DNA from: Alisma plantago-aquatica
Taxonomy: Eukaryota > Streptophyta > Magnoliopsida > Alismatales > Alismataceae
Assembly (NCBI GenBank): GCA_963693085.1
Contig: OY856409.1
Span: 1,337,490,915-1,337,554,914, forward strand
DNA length: 64,000 nucleotides
Direction of reading: 5' to 3'
Shown here: positions 55,880 to 64,000 of the stretch, in pieces
Layout: each line of letters begins with the position of its first letter
Numbering within the stretch: position 1 is the first letter of the stretch
Position numbers and translations under genes: made by a program
The notes under the pieces: model-generated
Databases searched by the model: none
What the model saw: only the letters and a program-made list of their open reading frames with translations
Told to the model about the DNA's origin: nothing

Positions 55880-56613
55880 TGTTAGAGTATAAGGGTGTTT
55901 TGGTTTGCTGGTTTATTATGTAAATGGGCTCAAGTCTATTCGGCCCATTAGTGTTTGGACTCTTATTAAATTTGGGTTTGTCTAGTGTCTCGTACATGCC
56001 TCTTCCATAAATAGGAGAGGGGTTGTCTGCCTAATTACTACAATGCAGAGACTTTCCATGTCTCGTTTTCTGACATGGTATTAGAGTGGTGACCCAACCC
56101 TAACCCTACGTGCGTGAGAGAGGAGTTCAGATTTGCTACACCTGAATGGAAAAGGAGTAGATTACACCTTTCATTATCTTTGTACATGTGTCGATGCAAT
56201 CAAAATCATTGGTTTGCGTTAAATGTTGTTGACATGTGGCATTAATCGGATAGGGCATGTAGGGTACTCCGTGTTCACAGGGGACTAGCAGATCATGGGG
56301 CTTTGAAGTGAAGCCCATGGTATTCTCAATAATGACAAAGTTGTGGATGACCCAATGACACGACTCAATTTATGATTGAACTATTACTCTAGTATATGAG
56401 TGTTTTAGTTTTCTGGTTCACTATGTGAATGGCTCAAGTCTATTTGGCCCATTAGTTTTTGGACTCTTAGTTTGTTATGATTTGTTTGGACTCTTAGTTT
56501 GTTGAGATTTGTCTAGCGTCTTGTACTTGGCTATTCTCCCATATATAGGAGAAGGGCACTTCTCCTATATATAGGAGAAGGGCTCTTCTCCTATATCTCA
56601 TCTTCTCATAATC
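55880..56613 (+). mobile_element. TRIM-like LTR element, diverged LTRs
   Basis: The 5' LTR (55880-56075) starts TGTTAGAGTATAAGGG and ends TTTTCTGACA. It is followed by a primer-binding site TGGTATTAGAGTGG at 56076. A diverged second copy lies at about 56385-56613 (AGTATATGAGTGTTTTAGTT, GGCTCAAGTCTATTTGGCCC, GGACTCTTAGTTTGTT). About 300 bp of non-coding DNA separates them. A tandem copy of ATATAGGAGAAGGGC is present in the 3' copy. The right end is approximate. Confidence 0.7.
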
Positions 56614-57117
56614 ACCATAGTAAAAGAGTAGAAAGGAAGGCAAGATATTAAGCAAACCCAAATTTAAAACCTTTAATAAGTTGATTGTTTACAAGAGTGT
56701 TTAAAATCAAATAGCAAACTGACTATTGGAAAACAGACCAAATATTTTAAAACTGGAAATAAACTAAATTAAACTGTTAAAACAAAATTCCATAGACAAT
56801 ATGGCATAAGATAAAATAATACTAATTGAAAATTAAACTTCAATTTGCCTTTAAGCTTGCCAAAGTGAGGTCATATGACTCATATCATGGGCCAAACTAT
56901 AGCAAATTGTCCCCATTAATGTAAGATCGATCTCTTGTGAACCAAGAAGAATGAAAATACCCTTCAACGTAAAAGGATAGTGGATCATCCACGATAATTG
57001 TCATAACTGAGAACACATGGGTTATATTTCAAAGTCGCGACATTGGCTCAGAAACTGTCCTCAAACATATAATGTCATCCGATGCAACCAACCTCAAACA
57101 GTTAGAGTCATGCTATA

Positions 57118-57345
<228 letters not shown>

Positions 57346-57352
57346 CTCCCCC

Positions 57353-59259
57353 TCAAGTTGGAGCATAGATATCAATCATGCCCAACTTGTCCACAAGCGA
57401 GTTGAAATGTTTCTTGGCTAGCAGCTTTGTAAACATATCAGCAACTTGATCTTCTGAGCGAGTGAAAGGAGTACAGATCTTGCCAGATAAGATAGTCTCT
57501 CGAATGAAGTGTCAATCAACTTCAATATGCTTTGTGCGCTCATGATATACAGGATTATTAGCAATGAAGATAGCAACTTTATTGTCACAGTACATAGGGA
57601 TAGCAGCAGAAGACTCAACTCTGAAGTCTTTCAAAAGAGATTTTACCCATAGGAGCTCACAAGCAGTGTGGGTCATCGCCTTGTATTCAGCTTCAGCACT
57701 GGATCTGGCAACAACATTTTGCTTTTTACTTCTCCAAGTGACCAGATTACCTCCAACATAAGTACAGTAACCTGAAGTAGATTTTCTGTCAATCTTACTC
57801 CCAGCATAATCAGAATCAGAATATCCTTCCAGAGAACAGTGTCCATGCTTTCTATAGTAGAGGCCTTTTCCAGGTGATTTCTTAAGATATCGCAGAATAT
57901 TACATAGAGCATCCCAGTGAAACTATCTAGGCTTATCCAGGTACATGCTAAGAAGACCAACATCAGTAGATATATCAGATTTAGTAACAATCAGATAAAT
58001 CATCTTGCCAATTAGTCTCCTATATTTTTTATAGTCTGGAAACATAGGAGAAGAATCATCATCCCAATTAATATTAGGATCCAGAGGAGTATCAGCAGGA
58101 CGTGCACCAAGCATCCCAGTCTCCTGCAACAGGTCTAGAACATACTTCCTCTGAGATAAGACGAGCATTAGAAGTCCTAGATACCTCAATGCCTAGAAAA
58201 TATCTTAACCTCCCCATATCTTTAGTAGAAAAATGTTTGCACATGTGTGTTTTAGTAGCCTGAATCTTAGAATGATCACTGCCAGATAGAACAATATCAT
58301 CAACATAAACAATCAGAATCACAATACCAGAATAAGTCTTTTTTGTAAAGACTGAATGATCAACCTGTGACCTCAGAAAACCAAAAGCAGTCAGGATTTT
58401 ACTCAGCTTATCAAACCATGCATGAGGACTCTGTTTGAGTCCATAAATAGATTTTTTTAACCTACAGACTTTATGTGACTCCCCCTGAGCAACAAATCCA
58501 GGAGGTTGCTCCATATAAACCTCTTCTTGAAGATCCCCATACAGGAAGGCATTTTTAACATCTAGTTGAATAAGAGGCCAATCTAAGTTAATAGCAACAG
58601 AAAGAAGAACTCTGACAGAGTTAAGTCTGGCAACAGACGAAAACGTCTCAAAATAGTCAATTCCATAAGTTTGAGTATACCCTTTTGCAACCAGTCGTGC
58701 CTTCAGACGTTCCACCGTTCCATCAGGTTGATACTTTACAGCATAGACCCATCTGCAGCCAACAGGTTTGCACTCAGGAGGTCGATCCACCAGCTCCCAA
58801 GTTCCACTGTCAGTAAGAGCAAGCATCTCTTCTTTCATGGCAGTCAACCAGGCTGAGCTTTGTAAGGCATCATGGACAGTTTTGGGAACAGCAATAGCAG
58901 ATAGAGCAGCCACAAAGTTACTAGCATGAATACTCAAATGTGCAGTAGAAACATGATTAGCAATATTATGAGAAGTACAAGAACGAGTGTCTTTTCTGAG
59001 AACAATAGGCAGATCTAAGTCTGAATGTACCTCAGCAGGAGTAGGACCTTCGTGAGGAGAAGATTGGTGCTGCATGGGGGGGTCTTGTGGAGTAGTAGTT
59101 TCTGCAGGTGAAGTTTCAGAGGTGCAATCACTCGTGACAGGCAATGGTGTTGTGATAATATCAGAATCTAGGGTATCTCCTTTAGCATAATAAAAAGGTG
59201 TATCCTCAAAAAAGACTACATCACTACTCGTGAACCATTTTTTCCCAGTAGGACTATAG
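57353..59259 (-). pseudogene. Copia reverse transcriptase and RNase H with lesions
   Basis: On the minus strand, open from 59144 to 58092: LDLPIVLRKDTRSCTSHNIA, GCRWVYAVKYQPDGTVERLK, NAFLYGDLQEEVYMEQPPGF and YVDDIVLSGSD (about 58290). A frameshift near 58155 moves into the frame LVLSQRKYVLDLLQETGMLG. Stops are TAG at 57923-57925 and TGA at 57512-57514. RNase H motifs continue to the terminal stop at 57353-57355, immediately before the purine tract. Confidence 0.88.
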
Positions 59260-59275
59260 CACCGATACCCTTTTT

Positions 59276-59817
59276 TTTTTTTTTGGTGAAGTCAGAAGCT
59301 ACTTTTATTCATCCCGCGCTTCTCTTGCAGGCATTAAACTGGTGTTCAAAACATTGTCAGCTATGAAACTAAATTTGGTAGGACTCCTACCATTACAGAA
59401 GGGGTGGGGGGTAGGTTGACCCTCAGGGTCGATAGGAGGAGTCGTATAGGTACGACCATCCTTATGGTTTTGGAGGTGGTGTTTGGACAACATGTCCGCC
59501 AAAGCATTTTGTTCTCTCGGACGATACACAATTTGTATCTCTGGTTTATCTCTGATCATGTCTTGGATGGACTGGACCCAAATGGTGAAAGCAGGTACAT
59601 TCTCTAGAGGGCCTTCAATAGCTTTGATAGCCTTAGAGCTGTCTGTAATGATAACTGTTGGTCCCATGGTGTTTGCAGTATATATTCTAGTAGCAAGTTC
59701 TATCGCCCTGATCTCCGCTTCCGTGACAGATTCAGCCTGGGTACATGGCCGATCCTCCTTGCCATGTCTTGTTCTCATCCAGGACAACTATCCCGATTGC
59801 CGCATCTTTACCTTTAA
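59276..59817 (-). mobile_element. 5'-truncated LINE with RNase H domain
   Basis: Inserted in the copia element with a 16-bp duplication CACCGATACCCTTTTT (59260-59275 and 59818-59833). A poly(T) run on the + strand at the left edge is the poly(A) tail of a minus-strand element. The 16-bp figure includes Ts shared with the tail. It carries only the 3' end of an L1-type LINE. Confidence 0.9.
59305..59787 (-). pseudogene. LINE RNase H (RVT_3-like) domain fragment
   Basis: A 160-codon open frame: AESVTEAEIRAIELATRIYT, PTVIITDSSKAIKAIEGPLE and IQIVYRPREQNALADMLSKH. E-A-E-.-.-A....A, the D of TDSS and R..N.LAD are the conserved acidic and terminal motifs of plant LINE RNase H. The upstream reverse transcriptase is missing (5' truncation). 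It ends EARDE near the poly(A). Confidence 0.85.
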
Positions 59818-59833
59818 CACCGATACCCTTTTT

Positions 59834-61187
59834 GAGTACGAGAATAACCCAAGAAAATACATTTTTCTACTCTAGGAGATAATTTATCATAGTTTGGTCC
59901 AAGTAACCGCACAAAACAAGTAGAGCCAAATATCCGTTGAGGTACAGAAAACAGAGTTACATTAGGCTGTAGAACCTGAACAGGAATCTTGTTGCCAATA
60001 ACAGAAGACGGCATTCTATTAATCAGAAAACAGGCAGTCAGGATAGCTTCTAGCCAAAAATGCCTAGGTACATTAGAATGCAGCATTATAGTTCTAGCAA
60101 CCTCAAGTAAATGCCTATTTTTCCTTTCTGCGACTCCATTTTGTTGAGGCGTATAGGCACACGATGTCTGATGAATAGTACCCACATATAGACAAAACAC
60201 TCCAACTTCTTTCTGAACAAACTCTATAGCATTGTCGGTTCGCAGAATTTTAATAGGCACAGAATATTGAGTTTTTAATTCAGCAAAAAAGAATTTTATT
60301 GTAGATAGCACTTGAGACCGATTTTTCAACATAAACAACCAAGTGGCACGAGAAAAGTCATCAATAAAGAGAATAAAGTATTTATTGCCAGACAAACTTG
60401 GAACATGACACGGACCCCATACATCTGAATGAATAAGATCAAAAATGTTTTTACTACTAATCTGGGACCGTTTAGGAAAGACAGTTCTAGACTGTTTCCC
60501 TAACTGACATGACTCGCACTGAAAAACGTACGTTCCTACACCAGAGATAACATGCTTCAATTTCTCAGAAGATGGATGTCCAAGTCTGTAGTGCCACTGC
60601 AAAACTGGAACAGATGAAGATAGAGCTGAAGCTAGCGCCAAGTTGTCAGTCTTTTTCAATTCATCCAGATAATATAGGCCATCAGGTCCTTCGTGCCCCC
60701 CACCAATCTTCATCCTCGTGCGAAGGTCCTGAAAAGTACAACTACCAAGAATGAATGTGAGACTGCAGTTCAAGCTACGTACAATTTTGCTAACAGATAA
60801 TAAGTTCAATGGAAATCGAGGCACATATAGAGCAGATTTTAACAAAAATTGAGAAGCTATGTCTCCAATCCCGGCTACAGCAATCTTGGAGCGATCCGCA
60901 AGCATAACAGAAAAATTAGAGACTGGTCTAGATAAGGTTTTAAAAAAAGATCGATTTCCAGATATATGAGACGATGCACCCGAATCAATCACCCATTTTT
61001 TATTACCAGTACTAGGCGAGGGGGCACTGAGGAAAGCAGTATCACAACCAGAATATGTAGCAGCATGAGCTCCAGAGGCAGCTCCAGAGGATGACCCAGT
61101 CCGCTCGAGTAATAGACGCTCCACCTCAGAACGGATGAAGTCAGCAGTAGTAAAACTGGATGCATCAGTAGCAGTAGGTTGTGACAC
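59834..61187 (-). pseudogene. Copia protease and integrase, mostly open
   Basis: The minus strand is open for about 450 codons. It gives WVIDSGASSHISGNRSFFKT (protease), LGHPSSEKL, CESCQLGKQSRTVFPKRSQI (integrase zinc part), SDVWGPCHVPSLSGNKYFIL, RTDNAIEF, CAYTPQQNGVAERKNRH and FLGYSRTQKGYRC. The last joins in phase to CYSPTGKKWF after the LINE insertion. All recognisable integrase motifs remain. Confidence 0.9.
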
Positions 61188-61645
61188 TACCTCAGAGGTA
61201 GCATGGGCATCAGAAGTTGCATTAGCCCAGGCAGGCTTTCCTTATTTCTCCAAACATTTTTCTTCAATATGATTAGATCGCCCACAGAAGCTGCAGAACC
61301 GTTGACCAGTCTGAGGGCGAGCAACATTGGGAGGACCAGAGGGTGCTCCACATCCAGAAGAACTCCCCCTCCCAGCACCAAGAGGAGGGCGAGTTTCGTG
61401 AGAATGACCACGTCCGCAGCCACGACCACGGCCAGACATAGCAGCAAGAGCAGTAGTATCGCCAGTATCAGAAGTCGACTTAGATGAGGATGACGACAGT
61501 CGTTGTAGACGCTGAAAGGCACTCTATACAGTAGGTAGTGGATCACTGGCAAGGATCTGATCCACAAACCCCGCATATGAATTAGGTAACCCACACAGGA
61601 ACTGGACTACCTGCAACTCCTGGCGTTGACGTTGCTCTGGTACCA
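61188..61645 (-). pseudogene. Copia gag C-terminal part, N-terminus deleted
   Basis: Directly after the primer-binding site the frame reads RQRQELQVVQFLCGLPNSYA, GFVDQILASDPLPTV, a stop (61524-61526), a RGRG-rich stretch and the zinc knuckle CSFCGRSNHIEEKC. A stop at 61242-61244 follows, then KPAWAN. Compared with the element at 19415, the whole leader and roughly the first 150 gag codons are gone. Confidence 0.88.
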
Positions 61646-61781
61646 TGTTAGACAGTAGTTTGAGAAAGCGTAGGGTTACACAATGTGTGTACCCTGATAT
61701 ATATATTAGTGGAACAATTACATGTAGGTCCAAATAGAAAAGTAAAATAACAGGACAGTTACGTAAAGACATATATTAACA
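61646..61781 (-). repeat. 5' LTR of the minus-strand copia element
   Basis: 136 bp, with a short ATATATAT run. Followed on the minus strand by the primer-binding site. Confidence 0.93.
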
Positions 61782-62109
61782 CTATAGACCAAGTGATGCA
61801 CCCAATGGAACAAGCATCAACTACACCAAAGAAAATTGTGACATTGAACTTCATAGTTAATAAGGCGGGTTCATGTCCAAGAAGCAAAAACATGGAGCGA
61901 CAAATTTAAATAATGTATATAGCAATATATCGAGAGAGCATACATGCAATTCCCGTGTGGGTAGCGTTTTCGATACTCGTTTACATTTTGCGCCGGTATG
62001 CTACATATTTTGCACATATTACAGCCAATTAAACATCCATGTAGATTTGCAAACATTGTAACACACGAGCACAAAATGTGGTGTTGTAAGAATGCTACAT
62101 GTGTATGTA

Positions 62110-62144
<35 letters not shown>

Positions 62145-62323
62145 TGTGTGAAGTTAGATGACCCACCTGGGTGACAGTTTTAAGTAACCCGATGTGTATT
62201 TTTTGTCAAGAGGTTGACGCTTTCTGCAAATAAAACTAGCATATATGCAGAAAATGTAGCCATGCAGAAGAAAAATGAAAATCAGGTAACACAAAATGCT
62301 AGCCGCAGGGGTATTAATTGAAG

Positions 62324-62376
<53 letters not shown>
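61782..62376. other. Intron-like DNA with unclassified element start and (TA)n
   Basis: Contains GCATACATGCAATTCCCGTG..GGGTAGC (about 61939-61970), similar to the element at 31489. Also (GT)n/(GA)n at 62108-62150 and an (AT)n run at about 62325-62376. No coding sequence. Confidence 0.5.
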
Positions 62377-62377
<1 letters not shown>

Positions 62378-62508
62378 GTTAGATAATGTCTTTATATATT
62401 CTGTTTGTTATTTTCCTTTTCTATATGGACCTCTGTGTAATTGCTCCACTTATATATATGGGGTACACACATTGTCTAACCCTACGGGTTCTCAGTTTGT
62501 TTTTCTCA
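62377..62508 (+). repeat. Copia LTR (5')
   Basis: 132 bp, TGTTAGATAATG...TTTTTCTCA, with TATATATATGGGGTACACAC (TATA region). Followed by the primer-binding site TGGTATCAGAGCAGC at 62509. Related in layout to the LTRs at 57118 and 61646. Confidence 0.85.
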
Positions 62509-62523
62509 TGGTATCAGAGCAGC

Positions 62524-63030
62524 ACCATTACCAGTCATCAGCGATTGCATATCTGATATTTTACCTGCTAAAACTGCTTCTACTCCTCTTATTGTGTATC
62601 AACGCAGGAACCGGTCACAGTCTGCTGAAGACCCCCCCCATGCAAAACCAATCTCCTCTAGAAGGTCCTACACCTGCTGAGGTAACTTCTGACTTAGATT
62701 TTCCTATTGCTCTCAGGAAAGGCACTCATTCTTGTACTTCTCATAATATTGCTAATCATGTTTCTACTGCACATCTGAGTATTCATGTGAGTAATTTTGT
62801 TGCTACTCTATCTGCTATTGCTGTCCCTAAGAATATACATGATGCTTTACAAAGTTCTGCCTGAACAAATGCCATGACAGAGGAAATGACTGCCCTTGCT
62901 GATAGAGGAACTTGGAAGTTGGTGGATCTGCCTCCTAATTGCAAGCATGTTGGCTGCAGATGGGTATATGATGTGAAGTATCAACTTGATGGAACTGTAG
63001 AACGTCTGAAGGCACGCCTCGGTGGCAAAA
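62524..63030 (+). pseudogene. Copia pol fragment joined directly to the primer-binding site
   Basis: Right after the primer-binding site the frame reads PLPVISDC, TPLIVYQRRNRSQSAED, then (shifted) DLDFPIALRKGTHSCTSHNI, ANHVSTAHLSIHVSNFVATL and MTEEMTALADRGTWKLVDLP up to RLKARLGG. This is the integrase-reverse transcriptase linker and the start of reverse transcriptase. Gag, protease and integrase are absent. The element stops at about 63030 with no 3' LTR. Confidence 0.88.
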
Positions 63031-63034
63031 GGGT

Positions 63035-63475
63035 AGTCATTTCCTCTACTTTATAAAATTATTTAATCATCTACTGATTTATATTTGTTTATCAACTGAA
63101 TTGTACTTTTTATCTAATGTTTTGTATTTGTTTATCTACTGATTAGTATTTATTTAAGTAATGCTTTGAGTTTACTTATCTAACGCTTTCAACATTTTTA
63201 TCTACAGATTTGTATTATTTATCCAATGCTTTGTATTTATTTATGTACTGATTTGTATGATTTTTTTATCTACTGATTTGCATTGACTTATCTACTGATT
63301 TGTACTTATTTATCTACTTAGCATTTACTTATCTACTGATTTGTATTTATTATCTACTGTTTTTTTATTCATTTATCTATTGATTAGTATTAATGTACTG
63401 TTTTAACTTGCCTACTATTTGACTTTATTAATCTACTGTTTTGTTTTATAAATGTACTGCCTCATGAATAGAAAT
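63035..63475. repeat. Degenerate tandem array of TTTATCTACTGATTTGTATT
   Basis: About 440 bp built of repeated TTTATCTACTGATTTGTATT-like units of about 20-23 bp, with variants such as AATGCTTTGTATTTATTTAT. It starts immediately at the truncation point of the copia fragment. Confidence 0.85.
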
Positions 63476-63479
63476 ACAA

Positions 63480-64000
63480 ATATAGTTAACATGTCTAATT
63501 TCTGATTTATGAGTAATCAATTTGTGATTAACTCAAATCGGCTTTACAAAAACCCAATAAAGGAAAATGGCAAATATCTCCTAAAAAATACTACAATTCA
63601 GGTTTTTGAACGTAGTATTTTTAGTATGTATACAATTTCCAAATATCTATTAATGTATATACATATATATTAAAATAATATATATACATAAAGACATGGA
63701 AACATTTGGGCCTCCGTCGGGCGCCTAGGCTGCCTAGGCGTCCATATGGAACGCCTGGTCGCTTGACCGCCTATACAACTATGATAGCAGCACAAGCTAT
63801 GTCATCCACACATCAAGTAATTCTAGCACAAGCTATGTAGAAGTCTAGGCGGCAGGAGAGGAGTAGGACCCAATCACACATTGTGTGATCGGTACCAATG
63901 AGTAACATAAAACAGAGTGGGGGATCCCAAAACACCGGTAATCATCCACCATGACCCCTTATCCATCAAACGACAAGAACATGATGTCTTAGGTGGCCAT
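63480..64000. other. Unassigned DNA with a GCCTAGGCG transposon end
   Basis: 63707-63775 carries GGGCGCCTAGGCTGCCTAGGCG and GAACGCCTGG..GACCGCCTA, like the end at 26172. The rest is unrecognised. Confidence 0.4.

Noticed and set aside
58671..58856. Plus-strand open frame opposite copia reverse transcriptase
   Set aside because: Antisense shadow of the minus-strand pol.

Overview
This window is plant nuclear DNA from a flowering plant. The gene looks monocot-like, but that is an impression from protein similarity and not a proof. It is almost entirely intron. The only host gene I can support is a minus-strand TAF1 (TFIID subunit 1, TAFII250/HAF-type) gene. Eight exons lie at 7272-55284 and encode 820 codons. 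All eight exon junctions match in phase and all have GT/AG borders. The exons carry the plant-specific ubiquitin-like domain and the start of the conserved TAF1 core. The N-terminal exons (beyond 64000) and the exons for the rest of the core and the bromodomain (left of position 1) are not in the window. Introns of 16.6 kb and 21.8 kb, plus at least 7.3 and 8.7 kb of flanking sequence, hold all the other features.

Left part (1-7271, presumably intron): two decayed Ty1/copia elements are fused within an RNase H / integrase junction. The second carries an intact TRIM (329 bp, TSD ACATC) and a 2045-bp hAT element (TSD GCTTTAGG). A gag fragment of a third copia element and microsatellites follow.

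7479-29272 (21.8-kb intron): several hAT elements with perfect or near-perfect 8-bp duplications, and a three-level stack. The stack is a nearly complete 4992-bp copia element (19415-24406, 153-bp LTRs differing at three adjacent bases, three ORF lesions) inside an RTE-type LINE, which itself sits in a CGGATACGG-repeat element.

29273-31353: exons 5 to 7, with a 93-bp LINE tail carrying a 14-bp TSD inside a 271-bp intron.

31354-47977 (16.6-kb intron): a 0.58-kb direct duplication; a triple nest of hAT-type elements (34665/34725/35029); a minus-strand copia element split by a hAT MITE (37783-38304); a second hAT-in-hAT nest (43358/43699); and a hAT MITE at 45931.

47978-55284: exons 1 to 4 of those present. 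55285-64000: a TRIM-like element; a minus-strand copia element (57118-61781, TSD CTATA) broken by a LINE fragment with a 16-bp TSD; and a truncated copia element (62377 to about 63030). Both of these copia elements have lost everything between the primer-binding site and an internal coding point.

I found no new multi-gene system. The most interesting pattern is a guild of mostly non-autonomous hAT elements. Each has its own short motif (AAGCGG, AACTTCG, GGGTTTGGGT, ACCCGG-type, CGATTTTTCACGA, GAAATTTCG) clustered at both ends, with CA...TG-type ends and, in most, 8-bp target duplications. This matches how hAT transposases bind subterminal repeats. Part of the autonomous coding sequence of one family is present.
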